The notes under the pieces were generated by a model. It was given only the letters and a program-made list of their open reading frames with translations, did not search any database and was not told where the DNA came from. A stretch of DNA of 64,000 nucleotides from Chaunax sp. Z400 (taxonomy: Eukaryota > Chordata > Actinopteri > Lophiiformes > Chaunacidae), in NCBI GenBank assembly GCA_037577475.1, contig CM075203.1, positions 21,792,897 through 21,856,896 of the forward strand. Reading direction: 5' to 3'. This document shows positions 12,200-25,622 of the stretch, one piece after another. A program made the translations under genes and the position numbers. Numbering within the stretch: the stretch's first letter is position 1; each line of letters begins with the position of its first letter.

Positions 12200-14018
12200 T
12201 CATGGGACTTTTGCTTTGGAGTGAAATGCCAACATGGGGAAACTGAGCAGCCTTGGCGGAGGTCTGCACTCTCTGAGTGCTTTCTAGTGTTTGTTATGTT
12301 ATTTGATTGCTTGTGAATTTGTTGTGTACATAGGGATCATATGGTTACTTGTATGGTTATATGGTTAATGTCCTGAGAAAGTGTGTGTGAGAGAAAACAG
12401 CGAATCACACCGACACATACGCTACACTTTAGTACACATTTGAAACTACAAAATGCAATGGACTACATGTGTAGTATATAGGGCCACAGACTGATACTGG
12501 TGTGATGAAATTGGTGTTGTGGAGGTGGAGCAATGCAAATGCTCCAGATCAGGTCAGTCTGTGTGTATGTTACACTGAAGATGTGAATAAAGTGTTGAAC
12601 ACCTGCAGTTAAAGTCCAGTGTCTGGATGTTCTTTAAATATTATGTATCATGTTATGTATCTTCTATATCAACATGGAGAAAAAGGCTTGAAAGTACAGC
12701 AATTTATCCCAGGAACAAGGAAATAGTCCAAAACAGGGTTTGCACAGAATTAATGTCCTCAACTTATTAAATGTGCATGTCTTTGAAACACAGAGAGTGG
12801 TCCCTGGAGGAAACTGGAGGACAGCAAGCAACACTCAAAAAGGACTGGGGTTGAAGTTGAACCCACGTCTTTCTTATTGTGAGCCTCTGAGGTGACAGCA
12901 GTAACCAAAGAGCAAGCATGTAACAAGCAATACATTTACCAGTGAAGTAGCACGGAAATGTATGATCTGGTCAATTTTATGATCAAACAACACTTCATTC
13001 ACAATCAGCACTGAGGTCTATGGTCTAACAAAGGCAGGAAGCTTAAACTCACAACAATAAGTATTACACTGCTGTGTTGTTCGTCTGGCACACAGTAAAC
13101 TATAGGCTCTTCATTAAATGTACATCTGTTCATAGTGAACTCTTTAAGTGCTTTTCTGATGTACATAAGAGGACAAACATACAAATTGCAAGGAAATTTC
13201 TGACGCTACATTTCTCCCTATAAGTTAATTTTGTCAACTCATATCATACAACAAGGTCTGCCTCTTCAGTATCATAAAAAATACTATAAACATTTATATT
13301 AATTGCACATCTTTGCACAACATACATTCAAATACAGAAGTACAAGCTTAACAAACTATCTGGATACTTTTCTACATCGTGATGCTGACAACACAAAGGA
13401 GTAAAATGACGTTCACTAATAATAATACATTCTGCCAGTGGTCAAAGAGAGTTTGGGCTGTATCATTGTGAGATAGTGGTTAGTGCACATTAGTGCAGAG
13501 ACAGAAAAAAGAAAATGTTTTGTTGCTTCTCTAAGTACTAATGGTTTGGCTGTGCAAAGACACATCATGAGGCCATAATATATCATTGTGTAGCAGCAAA
13601 GGTGACATGTAACTCATCAGGTTTCCATCAGGTCTCATATGACATGAAAAAGAAGTGATTCAAGCTGATATTATGTACAAGCAGCACTGTTAGACTGAAT
13701 GGCTTGTGCCACCAGCTTCACAGCATGCTGATGATGTTAGCAGTCTGGCAGCCAAGGTAACAGAAGATGTAAATGAAAGTTAAACGTGTGCGAAGGTAAA
13801 ATCGACAACTGGAGAGTCTTTAAGCTTCCTCACAGTCTCAGCATCTTGTCTGCCTGGGTGAGAGTTAAGCAGAGCAGCTCTCTCAAGAATTAAAACTCAG
13901 ATTCGAGGAAAGTATATCTCAGGTTATGGTCCGTCGAATTGTGGTCAAGGTCCTTGGGTTTCCCTTCTCCTTCCTTCGCTGGAGGAAACCGATGTGGTGC
14001 ATTGTGGGATGCAGGTGG
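12200..14018. other. Intergenic, probably including the 3' UTR of the minus-strand SULF remnant
   Basis: At 12242-12290 lies the end of the 'AAGGAGGTT' repeat (CCTTGGCGGAGGTCTGCACT). The rest is AT-rich without domains. The part just left of 14019 would be the 3' UTR if the SULF-like transcript exists. No hairpin-rich or tRNA-like sequence was noticed. Confidence 0.4.
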
Positions 14019-15451
<1,433 letters not shown>

Positions 15452-16100
15452 CAGGGGCCTCATTTATAAAAGGTTGCTGTGCATAAAAAAGTAAACAGGG
15501 GTGAAATGTGTGTAAACATCTTTCACCTCAAACGTTGGTATTTATAGAGAATTTCTCAGCAGAAAAAGGCTCAGATTTCTACGTATACTTTCACCCTGCT
15601 GTAGAGTCAGAATCAGAGACACTCAATGGTTTTATCACTAAATAAAGTTGAGTCAGAAGTAAAAACACAGATGAATGTAAAACACACATCAGCACATATA
15701 TATTTCATAATGTATTAATGTATTATATTAACATAATGTATAGGCCTGCCTCTGATGGTGGATATGGTCTATATTTATTTGTTATAATATGTAAATGTAA
15801 TTTAATGTCATTATATTGTTTGATGCAGATATGGTTGAATTATTTGTTCCATCTTTAATTGAATGTCAGCATTGTGTCAGTCAGGAGGTGAGACTTTTCC
15901 TCTGTGTGTCACACAGTTTCTGACTGCAGTCAAAATGTTGTTTTTAAAGGCTAAAAACCAAAGAATATGGACAGAAGCAGAATATTTGGTTGGATAAAAA
16001 CATGTTCTGAATTTTAGGAACCATTCCATCTATCTTTTTTCAGCTGTGTGTTTTTGACCTTCTTTTTGACTCTGCAACAGTTGGTTGTTGGATCCAACCC
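15452..16100. mobile_element. Probable non-autonomous DNA transposon, one end seen
   Basis: The left edge starts GGGGCCTCATTTATAAAAGG, a terminal sequence often seen on teleost non-autonomous elements. The interior has no coding potential. I did not find the matching inverted end, so the right limit is a guess and the class is uncertain. Confidence 0.4.
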
Positions 16101-17006
16101 TGTTCACCATCTACCACATGCTTCTGAAACATGGAAAGATGTTATAGAGAGAAGAAGATATTTTAGAAGCTTGGAGAGTTTCCTTTACACCAATCACAGA
16201 GATTATTATGCATTTTAGATCAATAGTAACATATAGTGTTAGACACCTGGTATGAAGACCAGTAGTTAACCCAGGAGACAAATGTATGACTCTATTAGAG
16301 GAAAGATGTGTCTCAAACCATGAGGCGTGCTGTCTCTCTTCAAGCAACTCTTTTACCTTTAAGTATCCTTCATCTTATGTTTTGAAACAATTATTTATGT
16401 TTTGGAGCCAAGAACCACAGTTCTGTGAGAGCAGCTTAATGAAGTCATTCTTTCCTTAGAGCCATTACTGGAGATGGCTTTAAAAAACAATGGTTTATTT
16501 ACTATCATCAGTGAGAACAGGACAGCCCTGTATTTTCCTTACTTTCATCACACTTCTTGGCACATTACCAGGGATCTGATTTGTGTCTTGAACTATAGAT
16601 CAAGTTCACACATTAGGTCCCAAGACTGTCTGGTCTTTGAAAAAACTGGTTTTTAAAACTGCACAAAATGGAAGAGGCTGCAGGAATGTCCACTGTTTGC
16701 ACCGTTTAAGTGGGAACAGTGTGAATAGAATAGAAAGCCTTTATTGTCATTACACAGTGAATGAAATTAAATATACTTTATGTGTTTTCTTTAATGCTTA
16801 TTATTACATTTTTTTATGTTTTACAGTTTACATGTTTTTCAATCCTTGTTTAAATAATGTTTGATGATGTTTGATGATATTGATGAGCTCCATAGCTCTG
16901 AGTGTCGATTCCTGCTCTGGGATCAATGATTCTTCTTCTATTTCTTGCCAGATATTCCTCCTCCCTTCCTCCCTTCCTCCCCCTGGCAGCACGTTGTTTG
17001 GCCCAG
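16101..17006. other. Spacer between SULF remnant and the ciliary gene
   Basis: Contains short AT-rich frames on both strands without recognisable domains. At about 16730-16790 there is GAATAGAAAGCCTTTATTGTC, a common teleost repeat phrase. The last 150 bases before 17036 are more GC-rich and probably hold the promoter of the next gene. Confidence 0.4.
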
Positions 17007-17020
17007 AGCACCATGGCAAC
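17007..17020 (-). promoter_or_regulatory. Partial RFX X-box next to the start codon
   Basis: AGCACCATGGCAAC at 17007-17020 has one perfect X-box half (GTTGCC on the minus strand), the two-base spacer, and a weaker second half. RFX factors drive ciliary genes through such sites. The position, 16 bases before the ATG of a ciliary-type gene, gives it weight, but a single degenerate match can be chance. Confidence 0.4.
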
Positions 17021-17035
17021 GACTAGAGCGTCAAC

Positions 17036-20000
17036 ATGTCCGCAGGAGAGACACGTCGTGAGAAGACAGAGGAACTTTTAAAGGTAAAGGATGAAGAGCT
17101 GCAGACATTAACTTATCCCCCTCAGACAATAACTCGTGTTTGTTGTGTTGTGTGTTGTTTGACATGACTTGTGCGTGTTTTCCCCCTCGTCGTTAGGAAG
17201 AGAGACGAGTCTTCCTCCAGTGGGACGCGCTGTCTCACCAACAAATCCACGAGCTGCTGCTGAAAACTGAGGATGACTTTCAGGCGTAAGTGGCGGAAGC
17301 TTCATCACCACGTGTCCTGACCGGCTAATAAACATTAGCAGCTGCTGCTGTTCACATGGTGCTTATTTATCTCTGCTGAATGACATCATCTGGTTGTTGA
17401 AAGGCTGCTGCTGTTTGTCCTCGTTATAATGTCGATTATCCTGTAAAGCACTGGGATGAAGCTCAGGACCGTTTTCCACAATGACAGCGAACCAGAGTTC
17501 TGGTTTGACAGGTAGTTCATAGCATTGTTGATCTGAGGTAGGGATGATGTCATCCTCACTGTTACTAAAACGACCATAATCCTCTCCACATCCCATAATA
17601 AGAGACAGAGCAGGTGTGGAGATGTGATACACCGACTGCCAAATCTTTTAAGATGATGTAATACATTATGAATTAAAATAAATACATAAACAATTAAAAG
17701 AATAGAAAATAAACAATGAGCTAAAAACCAATAACATTTTGATATTATGATATTATTAACTAGAAAATCATCACAATGCCACCTAACTGGATAATAATTC
17801 TATATTTATGGATTTGGAGTTCCATAAAGCGCAGCCTGTAGTTCTGAAGTGGGTCACAAGTATTAACCGATGCTCCTATGTGTTTCTACATTGTTATTAT
17901 TGTGTTGTTCTAATAGACTGATTTGAAGGATAGATTTAATTTATTGTTTTAAAATGCAATTAGTTATGTTTCAGAGGAATAATGACTTAAAAAGCTTGTG
18001 TTGGAATAGCCAGTATTTCATTGAATGTCCTTCTTAATCCTGTAAACAGTATTTAGCAAATATTCCCTCAGAAATCCAGATATCATATTGTAATATTATG
18101 TAACATTGGTTTTTAATTTATTGAATAAGAGCCACCGGGGTGTTTTTTTGTTACCTTCATGTAGTGTTGAATAGAGCAGTCCAAATTATAACTCAGTTCA
18201 AGTATTACTATTTATTCCATCAGATGTACAACTGTCCGTATCCCTCTCTTCCTCCAGTCCTCCATAAATGGAGATTTAGTGTGACTCTGTTATTCTACAG
18301 TGGGACATTATGAGGCTGAGGTTACAATATGTTTATCCATCATTTTTCATTTCAACACTCGGTGGTGGAAGGCAAAGAGTTTTACAGGCAATGTAGATAT
18401 TTTAAATCACATTTTGATGGAAACTCCTTTGAACGCCAGTGAAGGTGATTCAAACCATACATTAAATACATACATTATACATACATTATACATACAAATA
18501 ATACTGAATATTTCTGTTGTCTGTAGAAAAATGCAGGAGATTCTGGGCTTCAGGAACCATCAGACTTGTATGAAGGAAGCTGCCCTGTTGGATTACTATG
18601 TCTGTGGTTTCTGGTGGGCCAAAGAGGCCAACTTCACCCCCATGCAGACCTCCTTCACCATGGCTGCACTGCATTTACTGCTGAATAACATAAAAGGTGG
18701 GAGGGACACACAGACACAGAGGATTACAGTCAGGCTATAATTGTTTTAACAAACTACTAGGTTGCCAGGTTTACCTTTTAAACACACCTTGTCCGTCCAT
18801 CCGTAGCAGGAATCCACATCTCCTCAAAAACAGCTGGACAGTAGCGACCCTAAAGATGTGTGTGCATCTCATAATTGGTTTCTTTAATTTGCTTTTTAAA
18901 AAAAAAACATTTTTAGATGCATTTGAAGTTAGTGATAGAGGTTATGGTCTGTCCATGTCAGCACAAATATAGTTTTTCCAGTATCTATTTCTTATATTTC
19001 AGCGAATTAATTTTCTGAATGATTTTATTTGTAAATTCTGTCTCCAAAATATGGAGAAATAGTAAACTAGCATGATTAGTAAAAGCATTGCTACCTATTT
19101 TGTGTTGTTGTTTTCTGTTCCTTATACCCCAGGGAGGGGTCCAAAGGATAAATAAAATTGAATTGAATTGAACTACATGTCAAATGTATCAGAATCACTT
19201 CACTAACTTGTCCTCTGAAGAGAAAGGCATGGCCTTGGTGGAGAACCTGATGGAGTTTGCTAAAGCCTTAGCGGCTGCCTGCTGCTGCTCGACATCAGAC
19301 ACCACTTCACTTCTGACCAGAGAGGAAGCCACAGCACTCATAAGTTACATCAGAAACAGGTGAGAAACTGTTTTTTAATCACAGGCAAAATCTATGTGGA
19401 CTGTTTGACACATTCAGAGGAAGGAAGGAGCATCATTTACAGTAAATCACAGCCAACATGTCCATGTGGGCCCAGCATGGGATGGAGCTATACTGGCATC
19501 AAAATGTGTCCATCCCTTTGCTTTGTACATGCCCCATGTGGGCTAGTGTCCACTGACCAATGTTAAACCTGGTTTAACATGAGAAAACATGGGTTGTGGT
19601 TTTGAACATAATGACACCGTTTGTAACTCCTGATCTGTGAGTGGCAACAAAAGGAGGTCCTGATGATCCCAGCATGCATTGGTCTCCACCAGGACCTTAC
19701 ATGTAACCAGGGCTTTGTTTGTCTGCAGGTTCGAGGACCTCCCAGACTGGGAGGGGCACTTGTTTGATTAGATCCTTTTGTCACTATTAAAATCTGTACA
19801 TATATTTTGTGTAATATTTTTGTTATCTGTCCTGTCATTCTTTCATTTCCTATTGAAGTCACTTGTAAAACATTAACAGTTGTACCTGTTTCCCTATTTT
19901 AAATGCATTTTAAATCTGATTTTAAATAAACATTCTCTGAGCGAGCTGCAAACTACGTCTCCCTCTGCTGGTGTTCAGTGATTGTTGTGAATGTTCTGAT

Positions 20001-21330
20001 TAATAAATAAAATGAATAAATAATGCTTTGGTTGTCCTGACAGATTTTAAACAGCTAGCACCGAGACGTGTTCTCTGCTTTACAAATTAATCACTGCTTG
20101 TGATATGCAGGTGACATATGGTGTATGTAGCTGACAGATCTTTGAACCAGGCCAACTAAACCTGTTAGTGTGGGCGGTGGACATGCTGACAGGGCAGATA
20201 AACTGGTGTCATATGCTTCAAAACACTGACACTAAAAATAGGTTTTTTGTTTTTAAAGTCAGGAAAAAAGGTCCAAATTCTGCCCTTATGAAACTAACAC
20301 ACTTTCACACCTGCAAATCACACATTAATGTGCTGAGGAGGAAACACACTGTTTGAAATTACAGCCAGTATATTTATAACTGGCTGTAATAATAATTTAT
20401 CAATAATTAATCAATAATGTAAAGGAACGATTCACTCAAAGATGAAAAATCAGTCATTATCTACTAATGCTATCTACCGATGGTGAAGTTTCTTAGTCCA
20501 CAAAACATTTCTGGAGCCTCACAGCAAAACAACGTAGCAGCATTCTGCTAAACAATTGAAGAAGATGGAGACTAGTTTTAAAAACAAAGAGGGGCGTAAT
20601 CCAAGCCTCAAGAAGTCCTGAGATCCCAAATTGATTTGAAAAGACATTATTTACACCTTTTTCAGATGTAATCATCACTAAGCTAGAGGCTAATGTAGCT
20701 TGTGCACCTTCCTCAGACATGATACAAACTAAAGCCTTCAGCTGAGAGGCTCCAGTGATGATCTCAGCCTTTAAATGGTGTAAATAACATTGTTCATATC
20801 TCAGGGCTTCTGGAGACTTACAGTCGATTACGCTGTACGAGTTGTAAGGAGTCATTTTATGTTACTCTTCTTCAGTTGTTTAGGAGAAAACTGCAACACC
20901 CTTTTACTGCAAAGCTCCAGATATGTTTTGTGAACTAAGAAACATCACCTGATTTTCCATGCAGAGGAATAGGTAATGACTGAATTGTCATTTTTATCAA
21001 TATTTAATTTCACTCTGTGCTCCTGAAGGTTTTAATGTGTTTTAATAATTAAAGTGACACAGCTGATCTTTTGTCTTCTGTTGGCTGCAGTCTGTTTCAG
21101 AAATACAGACTCTACCAGCTTCTCCTCACCTCATCTAGAGAGGAACTACAGACAGACATGGAGGTAAGGCATCGTGTGTGTGTGTGTGTGTGTGTGTCCG
21201 TGTTTACATACATTTAAATAACATTTTAAACATGTTTTTTTGCTTCCAGAGGACTATTGAGGTGTTCAGCTGTCAGGATGCTCTCACCCCATTAGAAGAA
21301 AGCATCTCCACTCACCTCTACCTCCAGTAA
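17036..21330 (+). CDS. cabcoco1: CLAMP-domain ciliary protein, probably CABCOCO1 (C10orf107), six coding exons
   Basis: Proteins of this family are linked to cilia and sperm flagella (C1a-32/CLAMP type). Exons: 17036-17083, 17197-17285, 18527-18696, 19221-19359, 21091-21163, 21250-21330. They total 600 nt, giving 199 residues and a stop at 21328, close to the human protein in size. The conserved core in exon 3 reads ALLDYYVCGFWWAKEANFT. Exon 4 is helical, with MALVENLMEFAKALAA. Exon 5 has LFQKYRLYQLLL, and the C terminus is DALTPLEESISTHLYLQ. All borders are AG/GT with consistent phases. The exon-4 acceptor is odd: similarity to the frame extends about 10 codons further left, to 19190, where a LINE-like (AATTG)n tail ends and no AG fits. 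I therefore used the in-frame AG at 19219-19220, preceded by CACTAAC and a pyrimidine tract. CFAP119, another CLAMP protein, is the main alternative name. Confidence 0.75.
19125..19171 (+). repeat. 3' tail of an L2-type retroelement, (AATTG)n
   Basis: CCCCAGGGAGGGGTCCAAAG is followed by ATAAATAAAATTGAATTGAA, the standard 3' end of teleost L2/SINE copies. It stops about 15 bases before sequence that still reads as exon 4 of the ciliary gene. The 5' extent of the element is not clear. Confidence 0.65.
20421..21005. repeat. Foldback element (MITE) with about 90-bp inverted ends
   Basis: The left arm, with AAAGATGAAAAATCAGTCAT and GAAGTTTCTTAGTCCACAAA, is mirrored on the right by TTTTGTGAACTAAGAAACAT and TAATGACTGAATTGTCATTT. 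The arms are imperfect and run about 90 bases each, with about 400 bases between. A related end occurs at about 25480-25515. It lies in intron 4 of the ciliary gene. Confidence 0.7.
21170..21197. repeat. (TG)n microsatellite
   Basis: A short TG run lies a few bases after the exon-5 donor of the ciliary gene. Confidence 0.9.
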
Positions 21331-22429
21331 ATGGCTCTGCCTGCTGACTAGAGAATGACGAGCTGAAGATGGACAGATTGTTGGATGAATGAACAGCAGT
21401 GACCTGTCATCTTTCTTTATCCACAGCTGGGCATTGTCTGTTAGCAGCATCAGTCCACAGTTCATGTTTGGTCTCAGTTTTGCTTTGTGTCTTTCACAAA
21501 ATTCATATTATTAGTGGATAATATAGCAGATATTAGCGATGATTTATTATGAACCAGGCTAATATTTATTTAATGGTATCTAACAATGACAGTCACTCAT
21601 AGTAAAGTGTGCCCCTTCACAATAGATTGTTGAAACAAAAATAAAAATACTCTTTTCTGCATTATACATATGGCTTCATCTGATATTATTCAACATGACT
21701 AATGCTTCATTTTACACCCTTTGTGTGTCATAAACACCAACTCACATCGTGTCCTGGCCAACATAAGAGAACTCTAACCAGACATGACAGGAATAACTTT
21801 AAAAAGATCTGCAAAATCTTAACAATAGTTCAACATTTTAGGATATACACTTATTTACATTTTGTGATGTGGATTAGAAGATTGTCATCAATCACATGTC
21901 TGTGCGTTAGATACGGAGCTGGAGTCAGGATGTGGAAATAGACTGGTCCAAAGATCACCTACCAACAGCTCTGAAGCTCACCAATCAACATGATGTATGT
22001 TGTTTGTGTAATCTGTGCACTGGAATAATAAAATGACACTGAAAAGACTAAATGATGTGAGATGTTATCTTTGATCACAGAATCAGAGCAGATTAATAAT
22101 GCAGACAGGAAGGCATGAATTTCAGATGGGATTCTGTGAATAATGTATGAACTTATATTGTAAGCTTAGGTGTATGCATGAGTTATGTATTAGTTCAGCA
22201 CCATCATCCAGGGCTGTGCCAGAAAATGCAGTTCCTCAACTGACCACTTGAGGTTGACTCAACAGACCTCATATAAACATGCTTAAACATGTTTACAGCC
22301 CGATGCAAATAACAGTTTGGTTCTCTCAAGCTGATATCTCTGTTCATGATATACAAGGGGTGAATGTTTATAAAAGGACATGGCCACTTTGAGGGAAAGC
22401 TTGTCGGCTGTAAGTGAGGCACCACGCCT
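21331..22429. other. 3' UTR and flank of the ciliary gene
   Basis: No further coding potential. An AATAAA hexamer at 22027-22032 is one possible poly(A) signal, about 700 bases after the stop. Other AT-rich candidates exist and I cannot choose between them. Confidence 0.4.
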
Positions 22430-22532
22430 CATCAGGAACGATGATCATTCACACCAATGTGACGTGTGGACAGGGATTGAACCACCAACCTTTTAACAAG
22501 TAGATGACAACTCTCTCCTGAGCCACAGTCAC
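22430..22532 (-). repeat. SINE head fragment
   Basis: On the minus strand it reads AGTGACTGTGGCTCAGGAGA, an A-box-like region, followed by the B-box-like GGTTCAATCC. This is the same tRNA-derived head as at 8560, with more changes. The body is not recognisable. Confidence 0.6.
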
Positions 22533-24385
22533 TCCTCCTAAATGACAAAACTACTACTACTAATAATACCTATAATGCTGAGAAAATAATACATTTTAAA
22601 TGACTGATATTCCAGGTGTTTTTCACAGCTGTTATACACAGAGGGATGGACAGATGGAGGCTACCTTATCAATGCAGCTCTGGACTCTGTGACAAAAGGT
22701 CAAGCAGGTTGTTTAATTTTAAAATTTTAGTTCCCAAACTTTCATTTCACCTTCCCATGATGCGTTATGGCCATAACTGGCAAAATATGTATCTGTTATT
22801 CTTAAATATAGGCTTTTAAATGCCACAATTATATTTAGGTATCATTGGGTAATGTTAAATGTACCACTAATGCAATGTGATTAAGGTTGGGTACCGGAAT
22901 CACAACTGTTTCCACGATAATAAATTACTCAGGCACCACAGAGATTAACGTTAAATAAATCAGTGCAAACTTTTGTGATTGAGTAACTTAGAGTATAGAG
23001 TAAAGAGAGAGAATGAGATATCACTTCTACAGGCGAGGCTAAACTTTATTAAAACTCTACTGAGATCATATTTGCTCTAAGATGAAAGAAAAACATGTAG
23101 TTGAAAATCGATTGGTATCTGCCTTGATCAATAGGCCTATGGCATTGTGTGGCCACTGGCCCAGACAGGGGTGGGAGGGGCATTGTGATATAACTGGCTA
23201 CTGTTGTATCCCTTCCTCATAGCCAGTCAACTTTGGCCCACATGGGTCTGTGTCAAACCCTTACTTCACATCAAAAGTTAATGGAAACAGATGAAACGTG
23301 GTCCGAACCCCAGCCTGGTTAAGCTTTAAAAATCATGGACAAAAATCATGCAACATTGATTATTGCAAACAGCTAATAGATAGTATCTTTTGCTTATGAA
23401 CATTATATACAATGGGGTTATACTTTTGCTTCCAACTGTAATTTACATTTGATATTAAGTGAAATTAAAAGTGAGGGGCATCATATCGGTCTGGTTTCAC
23501 TACCTCAAAATTCCCATCTCCAAATCCTTGCACACGAGTCAGAGCTTAAGTAAGGGATTTATTGCCTTGTCCAAGAAATGCACCAATTTATGGTGGAGTA
23601 TGTACTTTTTAAGCCCTTTTTTTGAGAGTACACCACGTTTTAAATGAGGCTGAACAAACGCTAAAACACACAGAAGCCTGATTTTACACTTTAATTTTCA
23701 TATTTTATGTAGACACACATAGTGCTCAAATATTCTGCAAAATAAAATTATTGCAAACATGACAAAATCATTTTCTACCCTTATAATAAATACAAATATT
23801 TGAATAGAATATAGATACAACTCAACGGGATAGTAAAATTAAAATACGGGCTTCACAGAAATAATCACATCTTCTACAGCTCCCTTAAAAAAACACATGC
23901 TGGTACTGAAATGTCTCAAAAGGAAACCACGGCGCGCTGCTACACTGGTTTCCTGGTCAGGTTTCCTTTTTGAACTGGATCCACAGACAATAGTGAGATG
24001 ACTTTAAGCACAGTATGAAGAAAGCTGTACAGTCTCATGAATACCACCCACAATGACAAACAGAGCTAGTTATGGACACAAATATAGTGCCAATACAATA
24101 CTGACGTTTCCCCTTCTATACATTAATTAAATGAGTTAACCTTTTGTCGTCTAGACAAGTAGCATTTCTCATCAACCAGCAAGCCAGAGCTGGGGGGGGT
24201 TAGTAGGATAGAGCAAACAGCAGTATGGCGGAGCCCTTGGCGCCATCAGCACACTAACAGTGACTGTGTAATTACTCTCACTGTCAGAGGGGGGAGACAG
24301 AAAAGTGTTAAGAGGCACCGCTGCACTCTCAAATTAATTATTTCTAACTTGTTGTTTATTATTTCCAAGTGCAAATGATCCATCG
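22533..24385. other. Intergenic, no gene recognised
   Basis: AT-rich sequence with short meaningless frames. At about 23880-23970 a GC-richer patch occurs, without domains. A GGGGGGG run is at about 24192. I see nothing else to annotate. Confidence 0.4.
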
Positions 24386-25245
24386 CTTTTTACCTCCACC
24401 AAGGAGGTTATGTGATCAGTTCGGTTTGTCTGTCGGTCTGTCTGTCTGCTTGTTTAATAGGATTACGCAAAAACTAATGGACCGATTTGCATGAAAGATG
24501 GACCCTAGCATATCCTAGCAGAGATTAATTTTGGTGATGATCTGGTGACAGATGGGACTGTTACTGCTGGAATAAGGACCTTTGTCCACCAAAGCATTTT
24601 TCCCCAGCTGAACATACCAGGTGCTCTTCTGAAACACCCAGCTAGGAGCTGAGAGCGCTTTGGAGGTGGCGTTTTCAGCTGAGGCACTTTGGTTGCTATG
24701 ATATGGAATATCCACGGAAATAATTTGTGTTACAAGTACCTAATTTTGCAGATAGTCTGTTTTATCAAAAAATACTGAATGTAAAAATGGCAGCACAAGG
24801 TAGAGGACTTGTTCTGGTCCTGGATCTGGATGAAGGGAAGGCTGAAGGAGGTAGGGAGAGAGGACGGACCTGCGGGTCTGTGTGGGTTCATGAGATTTTG
24901 TAGTATTTGTCCCGCCCCTCCTCCACTTTGATTGGACGGCTGGGTAAAAATTGACAGTGACAATCGTAGCGTTTCACCCAAAGGTGAACATTTTTCAACT
25001 CTCGGCGACCACAAAAAAAACGCCAAACATGCAGAAAAGACGCTCAGCGTAGAAAAGATGCTCAGCACCTCGTCATGTTACTGCCGTTTGTAGCGTAGTG
25101 TGAATACTCGGCGCTCCCATTGCAAAGAATATAAAAATATGCTGGCCTCAGGAAAAACGCTTTGGTGGACACAGGCCCTAACAATTATGTCAAGGATTTT
25201 TGGCCATGGCGGAGGTTTGTGCTCTCTGAGCGCTCTTGTTAATGT
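24386..25245 (+). repeat. 'AAGGAGGTT' family repeat, split by a nested element
   Basis: It starts TTTTACCTCCACCAAGGAGG and continues through ATGGACCGATTTGCATGAAA to about 24572. It resumes after 25180 and ends GGCGGAGGTTTGTGCTCTCT. The two halves fit the start and end of the family seen at 12242-12290, 43593-43735 and 44174-44310. Confidence 0.65.
24573..25180. mobile_element. 608-bp non-autonomous DNA transposon with about 28-bp terminal inverted repeats
   Basis: The left end reads TAAGGACCTTTGTCCACCAA then AGCATTTTT. The right end, reverse-complemented, reads TAGGGCCTGTGTCCACCAAA then GCGTTTTT. The ends therefore match as inverted repeats with a few changes. The interior has no transposase. 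No clean target duplication was found, so the superfamily stays open. Confidence 0.75.
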
Positions 25246-25622
25246 TGTGACAAGCAAAATACAGATACATGGGAATGTCAATACGAATATGAATGAATGT
25301 CAACATGAATACATAAGACTGTAGGCACAAGGCTAATCCTATTGGTGTCAAGGGCCACGCACTGAACCCTGCAGCCAGCATAGCACAAAATGGTTTATGT
25401 TTGGAAGGGGCATTAGAGCACATCCTGTCTGAGGAAGGTGCACAGGCTAGAACTTGTGTACATGTCGGGGGTGAGTAGAAAAGCTGAATTTTCATTTTTG
25501 GGTTAACTGTTCCTTAAGAAAGGTACCTTAACACATTTACTCCCCACTACAGCCCTCTTCAGAGCCAAAAAGGTGTTTGTTGCTTGAAAACCACCTTTTG
25601 GACAAAGTTCAAACTGCTCAGA

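Noticed and set aside
16111..16347. 78-codon minus-strand frame, tested as a further SULF exon
   Set aside because: No SULF motifs and no splice sites in a fitting phase.
19720..19775. Exon-like FEDLPDWEGHLFD-stop after a CTGCAG acceptor in the ciliary gene, considered as an alternative 3' end
   Set aside because: In frame after exon 4, but it resembles no family member and the canonical exons at 21091 and 21250 fit better. It could be an alternative terminal exon only if transcripts show it.
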